In this document: one piece after another, positions 33,600 to 44,462 of the stretch
Position numbering within the stretch: the stretch's first letter is position 1
Layout of the letters: each line of letters starts with the position of its first letter
NCBI GenBank assembly: GCA_947034885.2
Contig: OX344751.2
Coordinates: 9,858,001 to 9,922,000 of the forward strand
Source of the DNA: Thuidium tamariscinum
Lineage: Eukaryota; Streptophyta; Bryopsida; Hypnales; Thuidiaceae
Direction: 5' to 3'
DNA: 64,000 nt
Notes under the pieces: generated by a model
The model's input: only the letters and a program-made list of their open reading frames with translations
What the model was told of the DNA's origin: nothing
Databases searched by the model: none
Program-made: the position numbers and the translations under genes

Positions 33600-33949
33600 T
33601 TGTTGAGTGCCTCTTAGGAAAACAAAAGTTTCAGTGTATCCAATTACATCGAGTACAGTAGTTGGTGTAACGAATGTTGAGCGGAGAATCAACGAGAACC
33701 CCCACCGTTCGTCGAACGACATGGACGAGATCCGCCCAATCACGGATATGGGTCGGGTTTCCTCCAAATCTAAACCCGCGGGGTGTGGATAGGCCCACTT
33801 AAACCCGCGACACCCCCTTAGCCGTGTGTTTCCATCTCCGCTTAGGGCCTCCTGCCATTCCTCTGCAACCTCTTCAGATTGTTTCCAAGTGCTCCACGAT
33901 TTCGCAGCCAAATTCCGTGGTGAAGCTCGCAATTGTGATCTCGACCCCC
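33600..33949 (+). promoter_or_regulatory. PSRP3 promoter and leader
   Basis: Composition switches from AT-rich to GC-rich near 33650. GGCCCA at 33792-33797 (TGGGCC on the other strand) is a site II / TCP-type element, common upstream of plant ribosomal and organelle-protein genes. The transcription start is not known. The minus-strand frame 33594-33932 is a shadow. Confidence 0.5.
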
Positions 33950-36169
33950 ATGGCGGCAGTGGCGTGCGCTGGAGCTTTTTCTGGAGCTCTCGCGCAGCAA
34001 TGGGCGCCTCCTTCTTCCGCCTCGAGCTCCGCTGTGTCTGCTTCCCGGAGTGTGGCGTTCCGGGGCGCTTCTTTAGCCGTGAAGCCTCTCAGGAGTTCCG
34101 GGAGGCTCCAGGACAACAGGGTACAGGGGTGGACTGTTAGGGCGTCGGCGGAGGGTGCTGGTGAGGGCGAGTTGGTGTTGAACAAGCCCGAGGGCTCAGG
34201 CAAGAAGGTTAGTGGGAAGGGAATGAGGGTTTGGCGTGTTCCGGCTGCTTGTGAATTGGAACATTTTAATGCCGGTTATGCAACCTGTGCGGTAGCTGCG
34301 CCTGCCCTAATCAGACAGAAGAACTGTCTAACGTGCCCAAGGTGTAAATTCAAGGGCTTGAATGTACACCTTCGTTACATATGCTAATTTCTTTTTGGAG
34401 AAGACACAATCATAGTGATATATTCTTGTCCTAGAATGCACGTTTTAGACGTATTGAATGCGCTGTCCATTCAATGCTGCCCAAGGTGTAAATTCTAGGA
34501 CGAGAATGTACAGCTTCTTCGCATGTGTAAATTTCTTCTGTCATGGACACAAGCGCAATGATACATTCTTGTCCTAGAATTCATGTTTTAGTGGAATTGG
34601 ATTTGCTGTTCAAATAAGGTGTAGGTGTTGTCAGCAAATGCTATGGATTTCGCATGATTTTAGAATAGAGAAAAGAGGGTGCCTGATTCTGTCTTGTGAG
34701 CTTTGTTCTTCTGTAATGTACACTAGCATAATGATTCATTCTTGTCTTAGAATTCATGTTTTAGACGAATTGGATTTGCTGTCCATAGGTATTTTCAGCA
34801 ATGCTAGGGGTTTCGCTTGATTTTTGGATTAGGCAAAAGAGGATGCCTGCTTCTATCTAGCGAGCTTCTTATGATAACATCCTGCACAAGTGCGGTTGGC
34901 GAGGTGATTTCGAATTTGTGAAAAGGTAGCTGAGTAGTGTACTGCGGTTTGGATTGTTCGGGATTGGGAAATAGTGTAAGGAAATTATAAGAAGCCATTA
35001 GATTTTTGAAAATTTGTGTGGAGTTGATGAAGAGCGTGGAGCAGTTGGTCATGGTCGTCAAAACCTCAACTCATTTTGCCTTTGCAATGAATTTCATTTC
35101 ATTTGTGTCAAAAAAGACACCCAAAAAAACTCAATTCAGTAGTGCCTAGTTTTCTAGGTTCTGGGATTCAGGTTTACAACGTGCATTTGACTAAAAGCCA
35201 AACAGACGCGCTGTGAGACGGGGAACCCATTCCTCTGTGACTTTCATCTGTTTTGAGGGCTTTCCATTATTGGAAAAAGTTTATTTTGTTTTGGGAGAGA
35301 AATTTCCCCATTTTTGAGGATTCCAATGCACTGAATTTCATATTGTATGTGAATGGTTGAAGTTTGAAATAGTAAGGTCTTATTCACAAGGTTAGGCTAC
35401 CCTTTGAATAATTTGTATTGCTGCATCTTTGACTGTGATAGAACCTAGAAGTACGTCATATCTTACGGGTCACATGTGGAGGACGCATGCATTGTAAATG
35501 GGTGAATGTGAAACCATATGAAAAGTCCCCTCTTAAATGGTCCTACCTTAGTCTTTTGCATATGAAGTAGTGTCGAATAGCTTGAATTTCCCCATCGTAT
35601 TTGTTTCAGTGACGAGTTTGATTTTAAGCGTACACGATCACACACAGCTACCAATTCAGGGAAGACTCTTGGCAATTTTACAGCTAAGGAAAGGGTGGTG
35701 GTGGCACCCAAAGTGTATAATCTACGGAGGAAATGCATCTGTATAGTAAATAACTGGGGGCAGTATCACCCAAGTAGAACTCGCCATCCTAGTACCAGAA
35801 AGGGTTGTTTCCGTCATCATTCTGATTATACTTCAGTGTTTCCTGTGGTTGATTTACTGTCATGGTCTTTATCTTTGCTCCCTTGGTTTGCAGAAAAAAG
35901 TGGTGATTGCTGCTCCGAAGAAGCAAAGGGTGTTGCTGAGGTTTTTGTGGTTGGAGAAGAACATCGGGATCGCACTTGACCAGGTGGTGCCTGGCCATGG
36001 AACCATCCCCCTCAGCCCCTACTTCTTCTGGCCACGCAAGGACGCCTGGGAGCAACTCAAGACCAAGCTCGACAGCAAAGGCTGGATTTCTAGGAAGAGG
36101 ACCATCATCTTACTCAATCAAGCTACGGATATCATCAACTTGTGGCAGGCTAACGCCGCCAACCTTTAG
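33950..36169 (+). CDS. PSRP3: Plastid-specific 30S ribosomal protein 3 (PSRP3 / Ycf65, cS23)
   Basis: Two exons, 33950-34207 and 35894-36169, joined in phase 0 across a 1686-bp GT-AG intron, give 177 aa. Residues 1 to about 65 are rich in Ala, Ser and Val with few acidic residues, typical of a chloroplast transit peptide; cleavage near [11 protein letters not shown] is plausible. The C-terminal half is the Ycf65 domain: [37 protein letters not shown], then [13 protein letters not shown] near the end. In land plants this is a nuclear-encoded small-subunit protein of the plastid ribosome; in cyanobacteria and red algal plastids the homologue is Ycf65. The frame is open upstream to an ATG at 33824, but the [10 protein letters not shown] start gives the best transit peptide. 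Expression in green tissue is expected from the role, not shown here. Confidence 0.93.
34334..34870. repeat. Three imperfect tandem units inside the PSRP3 intron
   Basis: Units of roughly 145-180 bp repeat the order CCCAAGGTGTAAATTC, then ATTCTTGTCCTAGAAT (34422, 34573 and, as CTTGTCTTAGAATTC, 34742), then TGTTTTAGACGAATTGGATT. The third unit is more diverged. It lies wholly within the intron (34208-35893). Confidence 0.75.
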
Positions 36170-37730
36170 AGGTGGATTCTTTAGATGTGCCCGCCGTCAC
36201 ACTAGTTGTAATGTTCTCATCAAATTTGCAATCGAGAGTTCTCTCACAATTTTTCGGTATTCATGTTGCTCTGTTTTTTCCAATTTTTTCTCTCCCCTAC
36301 TCTGGAATTCTTGAAGTGGAAGAAAGTGTGTTTGATTTTGAGACAAAAATCATGCTTGCACAGGTAGAATTCACTGTTGAGTAACTGTTTCTAGGACCGA
36401 CCCTAACAGATTCTTTCCTTCAAAACTAACACTCTCTTATACTCCGTAGTTGATTTTAGTGAATTTCTAAACATGTCACTCTTTCTCTCGTTCAGCCCAT
36501 TTTGTAACGTTCTTTGTGATCTCCCCCAAATATGTTTGAAATCCTGCAGATAAAGAGCAGCCACTTTTGACCATTTACTTTAGTCATTCAGGCAGTGCTG
36601 ACCACTGCGAAAGTCTTACGACATGTACTAAGTGTTGGATGTAGCCAAAATTGAATGAAATGGATGAAAAAACTCCCATAATTAAATGATTTTCTGGTGA
36701 AAAGAAGTCTTGATTAATTAGTATGAGAGAAATATTGTATTATAAAGAGAATTGGAACAATGCAAATTTCACCATTGACAAAATTATTATTGTTCACCTT
36801 ACTTGAAAACAAATTTCACCATTGATAAAAATTATATTATTGTTCACTTTAGTTGAAAACAAATTTCACCATTGATAAAAACTATATTATTGTTCACTTT
36901 AGTTGAAAAAAATTTCATGTTTCTGTAAATAAAAACCAACAAAATGTGATTATAGGCCCCAAAAGGCTTGTATAGAGGTGGTGCTTGCACCACAAATACA
37001 AGATGTTCAACTCTATCTGATACGGAGTATTAAGCAATACATTATATGATTTTAAAATTTTATTCAACAATTTCAAATTGGGTTACCAACTAAATGTTAT
37101 AAAGTTAATTATATTTGTAAATATCTTCATAAAGACCAAATTAATAAAGATCATGTTTATTTTTGACATTCATATCAACAATGAGGACCTGAAAGTTGTT
37201 ACAATACATTTATACATTTGAAAGCATCCTTCGTCAATTGAGGATTACACATCTTTAATTGTAAAAAAAATCAATCAATTGAAGAAGTTGTATGGCCTTG
37301 TCAAAGTAGTTGCATTTCAAATAAATTCCTATTGCTACTCAAACATTCTTTCAATCATGTAGTTTTTTGTTAAATACAAAGCCTTCTTTTCTTTGATCCA
37401 TAGTCAATATTGTAGTCCTTCAATGCTAAATTTTTTCCTATTAACTTATCATCAGGGCTTTTTGGGGGGCTTTTTGGTGCCAGATTGCACTAGAAAAAAT
37501 AATCTGGCTAAAAAACACCCCAAAAAATGCCAAAAAACTTAGATAAAATCACCAAACAACTTTAATTTTTTTTTAAATATTAGATGAAATTGCCTAATTG
37601 TGGATGAAAATGATACTATACATCCAATAAGTGGATGAATGTTGTAATTTAGAGCACTACTATAACATTTTATATTGCCACTATGGCACTTCTTCAAAAA
37701 TGAAAAAAAAAGTCCTACTTACCATCAACT
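36170..37730. other. PSRP3 3' flank and AT-rich spacer
   Basis: 36170 to about 36560 is probably the PSRP3 3' UTR and terminator region. Beyond that the DNA is AT-rich, with a three-unit minisatellite at 36763-36910 and a weak inverted repeat near 37452-37540 (TTTTTGGTGCCAGATT against AATCTGGCTAAAAAA). No gene was recognised. Confidence 0.45.
36763..36910. repeat. ~50-bp minisatellite, three units
   Basis: Units start at 36763, 36810 and 36860 with CAAATTTCACCATTGAYAAA and continue to TTGTTCACYTTASTTGAAAA. Units two and three are nearly identical. Confidence 0.9.
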
Positions 37731-37926
37731 CAAAAATACATTCAAAGAAATTTCATTCTTATTAAAAAATGGATGAAAATTCACAAAATCCTTGGACATT
37801 TGATATCATCCAAGTGTCCCTTTTGTGGCATCAACTTAAAAATACATTCAAAAAAATTCCATCCATATTAAAAAATGGATGAAAATTCACAAAATCCTTG
37901 GACATTTGAAATCATCCAAGTGCCCC
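37726..37926. repeat. ~105-bp tandem duplication upstream of the Aha1_N gene
   Basis: Two units share AAAATACATTCAAARAAATT, then AAAAAATGGATGAAAATTCA and CTTGGACATTTGAWATCATC. The second unit ends about 280 bp before the start codon and supplies part of a spurious upstream extension of the open frame. Confidence 0.9.
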
Positions 37927-38208
37927 TTTCTGGCACCGTGGGCAGTTAAGGGTCAACACGATTTCAACCCCCAAAACGACGACCCAATTTCCCTCCCGCC
38001 GTCCGTCGCCGCGACCCACCTTCCTCTAAACTTCCGTTCCTGGCGCCTTCAAAAGGAGCGGCCGCTGCTTAACTTACCAAGACGCTTCCAGAATCTTCCA
38101 ATACAGACACGAATTCGCCTTCTCCCCGAACGCGCACAGACAGAAAACAGAGGAACCCACAAGCACAGCATTCCCGGAGACGGAGAAGAAACTGGGTTTT
38201 TTTCGGCT

Positions 38209-38856
38209 ATGGCGGAGGTGAAGGCGGAGGAGGCGATGGCGATGGCAGCAAATGGCACCCCGGAGTCCGACCCCGAGCTTAAGAAAACGTCCTCCTACCG
38301 TTACTGGGTCCGCAGCTCCACCATGACGGCGCCCAAGACGGCTCCCCGACCTTTGACAGCGGAAGAGATCACAGCGAAGAGCCTCAACAATGGCGTGCAG
38401 TTGGCAGGCTCCAAGTGGAACCAGGCGGGGACGTGGGAGGAGAAGATGTTAAGCTCCTGGGCGTACAGCCGCGTGAAGGCGCTTCTCCCCGCCGTGGAGC
38501 CCGTGGAGTTCGACCAGGGCTGCACCGCTAGGGTTGTGGAGGTGACGAGCTGTAGCGGCGATGCGTCGATGGTGACTGTGCGGCAACGGAAGCGTGTGGG
38601 CTATACATTTGAAATCGAGATGAAGTATGCGGTGACGATGAGAGAGGAGGAGGGGAAGGCGATTGAAGGGAAAATGAAGGTGCCGGAAGCGTGCTATGGC
38701 GAGCTGGATGATCTGGAGCTCGAGGTGACGGTTAGCGCGGCTGATGTGAAGGACGAGGAGAAGCGGAGGACGGTGAAGCAGAATTTGACGAAGCTGTTGT
38801 TGCCAAGGATTCGGCGGAAGCTCGAGGAGTTTGAGGCGGAGTTGAAGGAGAGGTAA
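38209..38856 (+). CDS. Aha1 N-domain protein (predicted Hsp90 co-chaperone)
   Basis: A single exon encodes 215 aa. After an acidic Ala-rich N-terminus and a linker with YRYWVRSSTM, the Aha1_N domain runs from about residue 62 (LAGSKWNQAGTWEEKMLSSW) through RVKALLPAVEPVEF and VTVRQRKRVGYTFEIEMKY to a C-terminal helix ending LPRIRRKLEEFEAELKER. In eukaryotes this domain binds the Hsp90 middle segment and stimulates its ATPase. Full-length Aha1 also has a C-terminal AHSA1/START-like domain. That domain is absent here, as in an Arabidopsis N-domain-only protein (I recall At5g58110). The frame is open upstream to 37879, but that part is repeat and leader sequence, and the ATG at 38209 in GGCTATGGCGG is the sensible start. 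A cytosolic role is inferred. Confidence 0.88.
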   Translation: MAEVKAEEAMAMAANGTPESDPELKKTSSYRYWVRSSTMTAPKTAPRPLTAEEITAKSLNNGVQLAGSKWNQAGTWEEKMLSSWAYSRVKALLPAVEPVEFDQGCTARVVEVTSCSGDASMVTVRQRKRVGYTFEIEMKYAVTMREEEGKAIEGKMKVPEACYGELDDLELEVTVSAADVKDEEKRRTVKQNLTKLLLPRIRRKLEEFEAELKER

Positions 38857-39836
38857 TGGTTGGCTGCGAATAACTACCTTGGGGATTGATGTCTTTGAAC
38901 AGGGGTATTTTTTTTTGGGATCGCAACTTCGGTTGACCTATTGGCTGCTGTGAAGTCGTTTCAATTCGTAGAGCGGAAGGGTTTCATTTGAAGGATCGTT
39001 AACAGTTATCATCTGTGCGAAGGTTGTTGCATTTGGAGTCGTTGATTCAAATTTTTGTGTCTCTGCGTTGCGGCGCGGAAGATGATACCCGATCAGGTCA
39101 CATTTTGATTATTCTCAAAGAGAACAGTTAGGTGTGGGAGAGAGAGAAAATGGTTACCTGAACCACAGTAGAATATTCATCAGATGTGTCGTCTGCTCTA
39201 TTTCCAATCCGTTGGCTTCTTCGTCATGGATTTATTACTAGCTACATAGGATTTAAGCTATTTGCAATCCAACATTGTAGCAATTTTTTGACATTCTTCC
39301 TCTGTTTCCTTGGAGCATGTGGTTGCTTACTGATTGAGTCGGAAGATTGCTTTGATGATGTAGTTGCCGTTTTGCTTAAATTCTTATCTAGAGGAAAAAT
39401 TATTTGGATGAAATTTGAAATACAAAGATTGTACATTATGATTCAACTGTTACTGTCGCTTCGTCACCCATACTGTATATCGGAGTATCCATGCCGTAAT
39501 TCAAACTCAGATCGTTAGTAGCCCTACTGTTTTCACTGGACTTTGCCAAATACTGATTTGATTATTTTCAAAGAGGAGTTGACTGTGGGAGAGAATGGGC
39601 TAACTGAATCACCGACATGGGTTGAATTTATATGGATTTGGTAGCTTCGTAGGATTCAAACCATTTTCGAGCAACTTCATATGCTTTAATTTAACACTCA
39701 ACCTCTGTTCTTTTGGAGCACTTTGTGACTCCAGTAGGCATGGCTTTCATGATAATGTTGAGCTCCGGTAAGTGACATATCTTTCATTCTTTTTAGTTTT
39801 TACATTGATGGGTTCAAAAACATGAAGATTTTACAT
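38857..39836. other. 3' flank of the Aha1_N gene with a diverged duplication
   Basis: About 39085-39330 and 39545-39760 are a diverged tandem pair, sharing TTGATTATTYTCAAAGAG, GTGGGAGAGA, TAGGATTYAA and CTCTGTTYYYTTGGAGCA. Part of this is probably 3' UTR. The 110-aa frame 39186-39518 shows no domain. Confidence 0.45.
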
Positions 39837-40240
39837 TAGAGCATCCCCACACCAATGCAAAATATGATGCGAATTGGATAAGTGGTTGGGCTTGGTCATT
39901 TTAATTGTCCCATAGCACGTACAATGAAGGAAAAAAAAGGTTGGGCTTGGCCAAATTTGATGATAGTTCAGCCAAATGGAGAGCAATTATCAGATGGAGA
40001 GTCAACTTGGGCATGCCTTTATTTTGGCATTTTTTTTCAAGTTTTGATGCACTTGGGATAAGAAAAAGTTTTTTTTGGTCGGAATCTACTAGGCGGCACC
40101 TCGAATTCTGTAATAGTTTGCTTTCTTGGCTTGTTGCTTGTATTGGGGTGGAACAAATTTTTGTTGGTCAAACCTTGCCTTCCTTTATTATACAATAAGT
40201 GGTCCTAAGTTGGGCCATTTTTGGTATAGAGATGCTTTTA
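39837..40240. mobile_element. MITE-like element with GAGCATC ends
   Basis: The left TAGAGCATCCCCACACCAA and inverted right TAAAAGCATCTCTATACCAA are imperfect inverted termini of the AGAGCATCTCCA type seen in many plant MITEs. The element is about 404 bp and carries GGTTGGGCTTGG twice. No clear target duplication was found and there is no recognised protein. Confidence 0.5.
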
Positions 40241-40558
40241 GGGCTCGAATGCAATGAATTGTGGCATTATCATTTTTGTCCCTAAAGTTCTATTTGTTCC
40301 ATTGTTTTTCCTAAGGGTAGAAAATAAGGCAAGGAGTTACTTCTAACTAAGCATTCTAGGGACCTGTTTTTGTTCTATCAAAAGGTATTTGTAAAGAATG
40401 CTTCCTATTTTGTGATGCATAAATTTTGAATTTCTTTATTCTCCAAACAAATGTAGAGCCTTTGATTACAAATATGAAATCAAAATTTACAAATTTTATC
40501 ATATGTGGTAAATAAAATAATCTAGTGCTTTCTCTAGGAGTAAAAAATAGGGCTATAA
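40241..40558. other. AT-rich spacer
   Basis: About 320 bp between elements. Nothing was recognised. Confidence 0.35.
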
Positions 40559-41346
40559 GGGTATGTTCCCACTTGCTGTTAGTGAAATTTTAGGTGCATT
40601 TACAGGGGGCGTGGTTAGACAGAATGTCCCTACTGAGCCTCTTTCGGGGGCAGGGATGGGATGCGGGCAGATCAAGGGGCTGCTCCTCATACTTCTGAGG
40701 ACCCATCAATCTCCTTCCAATTTCTGTTTAAATTTGATTTTTTCAACAAAGTAGATGAGAATGCTATAGAACACAAGATTTTCAAGAAGAAAATTGAAGT
40801 AATGATGTGGGTTTTGTGTCACAAGTTCACTTAAGCCTCACAACCAATCTTGGATTGAAGTGGGAGAGAAGAGAAACTCTTTATACTAGTGGAGTAGTGG
40901 TGGGTGAAACAAACCATGTGGGGTATGTGATTTAGGAGAAAAAAGAGCTCCTCCATTCATGGTTGTGGAAATGCAGGAATTGTGATAAAAGTCAAATTTT
41001 AGACCTCATTTAAAAATATTAGATTGTATTTTTTCAAAAACCTTCAAACTAAGAAAAGTTGGGGAATCAAGTGAAATTTTACTTCCAAAAATCCGTTTGA
41101 TATTTCAATACTCCACCTAAAAGTTATGGACAAATTTCAAAGGAGGTGTTCAAAAATGTCCCCAAAATGTCCTTTCCACACACACCTCTAGAATTTGTCT
41201 AGAACTCTTACGTGAGGCTTCAAAATCTCAAGTGGATTTTTAGAGATAAATGTTAGCTTGTTTCTCCCACTTCTTTTAGTTCTATTGTTTTTTAAAGAAG
41301 CTATAATGCAATGCCCAAATGAAGTCTAAAATTCAACTTCAAGCAT
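40559..41346 (+). repeat. Left terminal inverted repeat arm
   Basis: Pairs with 43252-44039. The match ends near CAACTTCAAGCA; beyond it only weak similarity continues. Confidence 0.88.
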
Positions 41347-42805
41347 AATTCTTGTGTTTCTAGTTACATCTCAAATTTTTAAGAACTTTAAATCAATATT
41401 TCACCATTATTGAAACAACATGACAAATACAAAGTAGACACTTAAGGTTGTCTAAGCAATGTCACAAGTTATATTGAATCAACGTTGTGAATCAAAGATA
41501 TTGTGTCAATAATTTGAATATGGTGATGTAGGAATGTTGGATCAACAATTATTCAAAGGTATTGTTTCATATTTTCAATATGGTGGTGTAGAATATTGGA
41601 TCAACAATTGTTGATGGTTGAATTCTTAAAAATTATCTTCTACAAGGGTTTCTCAAGACTTATAAAAAAAGTGGTCACCTCATTATGTGTTTGTAAGGGC
41701 TTGTTCAATTTTAATGGATTCATACTCTCAAGTTGAAATGTTGAAATGTTAATTCAACAATGTTGTCAAATTTTAATTCTTTTGAAATAAAGTTGTTCTC
41801 AAAATTGTAACAAAGAGTACTTTGGGGTTTTAATGAGGGAATAATACCCTTTTATAATTCATACCTTTCAATTGATGTTGATAGTGTACATCAAAACAAC
41901 ATTCAAATTTTAGAAATGTTGGTGAATATCTTATGCCAATTGTTCACCCCTTATGTATTGCAAGCACTTGATGATAAATTGATGATGATAAAAGAAACTT
42001 GTCAATATACAAAATTCCAATTACTTGAGAATGCAAAAAGAAACTATTTCCTCTCTCAAGCTAATTAGATTGGATTTGAATATTGTATTGTGATGCAAGT
42101 ATAGATTTATTTATTTATTGGATTTGTCTGAAGAGCGTATTGTACATACAATAACCCTTTTTGTTCAATAGGACGTTAAAGCATGTTAGAGCTCTTATCA
42201 CATAGAAGGTATCTTACAAAAAATAGAACTTCTTATGAGAAGGTATGAAATATGTATTAATTTCAAATTTAATTGTCTATTGATGACATGATGTTAAAAC
42301 AATTTAACTTTTGTTATACATTTAACCACTATGTAAACATGGTAAAATGTTCCATTGTTGTTTCAAATAACATTAGACTAATTTTTAGTTGTGGCAACAT
42401 CTTTGAAAAAGTGCACTAATGCACCAAATGTTGAAACAACAATGAAATAAAGGTGAAGCAAAATTTGAGGTGTAACCATGAATGGCTTCATTTTCTATAA
42501 ATAAAATTGAGAAGTATTGAGTATGGTACAATGTTAGTGGTGCAGTATTATCAATGTAGACCACATCTACATGTGCTATTAATAATATGTAACATTGTAC
42601 GATTTTTTTGACATTCTTACTTTGTTTGATGTTCAAATTTATATTTAGAAAATATTCATATCAAGCTTTTAATATCTTTAATGATTAGTATTTGTCAAAT
42701 CAATTAAAAAACACATAACTTTCAAGTACTTGAAAAGTACAATTTTTATTTCATTGCTTGAATGAAAGTTTGTTATGATTGACAAAACTTATGCATTACA
42801 CACAG

Positions 42806-42844
<39 letters not shown>
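42806..42844. repeat. Compound TA/CA microsatellite
   Basis: A pure TA run passes directly into a CA run in the centre of the 3.5-kb element. Confidence 0.95.
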
Positions 42845-43251
42845 ATGAAGAGTTGAAAATAAAAACATCACTTCTTAGATTCTCATAAAGTAACTATGCG
42901 TATATATGATTGAATATGCAATTACACATTGTTTGTATAAAGAAACTACCAAACTCTTTTAGGATTTTAGTGGAAGTGAGTAGAATACTCTAAAATCTCC
43001 AAAATGCATCTTTTTTACACATGAATAAATTATGAATTTTCACAATACTAAAAAATTAGTGTTCCTATAACAATATCGTACAAATTAGATAGAAATTTGT
43101 AAAGACTATCACTTTAAGAAAAGGATCACAATTGGATTCACTTACTCAAATAGGAAATTCTACACCTCTAAGATTGTACAACATTCAACACTTTTCAATT
43201 TTGTTCATAAAAAATGAAGCTGCTAATGGTTAAGTAGAAATGTAAGAACTG

Positions 43252-44039
43252 TGCTTGAAGTTGAATTTTAGACTTCATTTGGGCATTGCATTATAGCTTC
43301 TTTAAAAAAACAATAGAACTAAAAGAAGTGGGAGAAACAAGCTAACATTTATCTCTAAAAATCCACTTGAGATTTTGAAGCCTCACGTAAGAGTTCTAGA
43401 CAAATTCTAGAGGTGTGTGTGGAAAGGACATTTTGGGGACATTTTTGAACACCTCCTTTGAAATTTGTCCATAACTTTTAGGTGGAGTATTGAAATATCA
43501 AACGGATTTTTGGAAGTAAAATTTCACTTGATTCCCCAACTTTTCTTAGTTTGAAGGTTTTTGAAAAAATACAATCTAATATTTTTAAATGAGGTCTAAA
43601 ATTTGACTTTTATCACAATTCCTGCATTTCCACAACCATGAATGGAGGAGCTCTTTTTTCTCCTAAATCACATACCCCACATGGTTTGTTTCACCCACCA
43701 CTACTCCACTAGTATAAAGAGTTTCTCTTCTCTCCCACTTCAATCCAAGATTGGTTGTGAGGCTTAAGTGAACTTGTGACACAAAACCCACATCATTACT
43801 TCAATTTTCTTCTTGAAAATCTTGTGTTCTATAGCATTCTCATCTACTTTGTTGAAAAAATCAAATTTAAACAGAAATTGGAAGGAGATTGATGGGTCCT
43901 CAGAAGTATGAGGAGCAGCCCCTTGATCTGCCCGCATCCCATCCCTGCCCCCGAAAGAGGCTCAGTAGGGACATTCTGTCTAACCACGCCCCCTGTAAAT
44001 GCACCTAAAATTTCACTAACAACAAGTGGGAACATACCC
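43252..44039 (-). repeat. Right terminal inverted repeat arm
   Basis: The reverse complement of 40559-41346 with few differences. The tip is at 44039. Confidence 0.88.
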
Positions 44040-44042
44040 TAA

Positions 44043-44462
44043 GGGGTCAATTCTTTGTAGCTATTTGTTCACTTTGAGAATTGTGTGGATTTTAGGTAGG
44101 TTCAAATGAGCTATCTTTTAGTGAAAATTTTAAAAACTTTTTTATTAGATAGAAAGACTTGTTAGTGTGATGGGATTGTGATTTTTACTTAAATTGGTGC
44201 CCAAGAACAAAAGTTGTATTTTAAAATACTACAATAGCCTAGAACAAATTTTGGCAAGTAGAAAAAAAATCCACAAAAATTCACAAAATTTAGAAAGGAT
44301 TAATTTTTTTAGTGTAGTTTTTACATTTTTTAAAAACAAACAAATTCCTTGTGGATAACTTTGATTATCAAAACAATCTCACCATTGAAATTAGTATATT
44401 TAAATTTCATTATAGTGTTACTAGTGATTTTATTTTTTCTACTATTAGGTACCTCCTTTTAC
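44043..44462. other. AT-rich spacer
   Basis: About 420 bp. Nothing was recognised. Confidence 0.35.

Larger units (their letters stand above)
40559..44039. mobile_element. 3.5-kb element with ~788-bp inverted repeats, TAA duplication
   Basis: The arms 40559-41346 and 43252-44039 are inverted copies with only a few differences seen (one substitution near the tip, one T-run length change). The tips read GGGTATGTTCCCACTT and the element is flanked by TAA at 40556-40558 and 44040-44042. GGG-N-ATGTT termini and a 3-bp TAA/TTA duplication are hallmarks of PIF/Harbinger elements. The 1.9-kb centre is AT-rich with no transposase or Myb-like frame, so the element is non-autonomous. Both arms carry the same 63-aa frame near the tip and a GC-rich block GGGGGCAGGGATGGGATGCG. 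Near-identical arms imply a young insertion. Confidence 0.88.

Noticed and set aside
33824-34387. 187-aa frame starting upstream of PSRP3
   Set aside because: The first 42 residues lie before the best transit-peptide start (33950) and the last part reads through the intron; only 33950-34207 is coding.
37452-37540. Weak palindrome around TTTTTGGTGCCAGATT considered as a MITE
   Set aside because: The arms are short and low in complexity and no target duplication could be found.
37879-38208. 110-residue N-terminal extension of the Aha1_N frame
   Set aside because: It is encoded by tandem-duplicated AT-rich DNA and leader sequence and has no similarity to the family; the ATG at 38209 fits better.
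40563-44035. Two near-identical 63-aa frames (40563-40754 plus, 43844-44035 minus) that look like a conserved protein pair
   Set aside because: They are the same sequence in the two inverted repeat arms; conservation comes from arm identity, not from coding.
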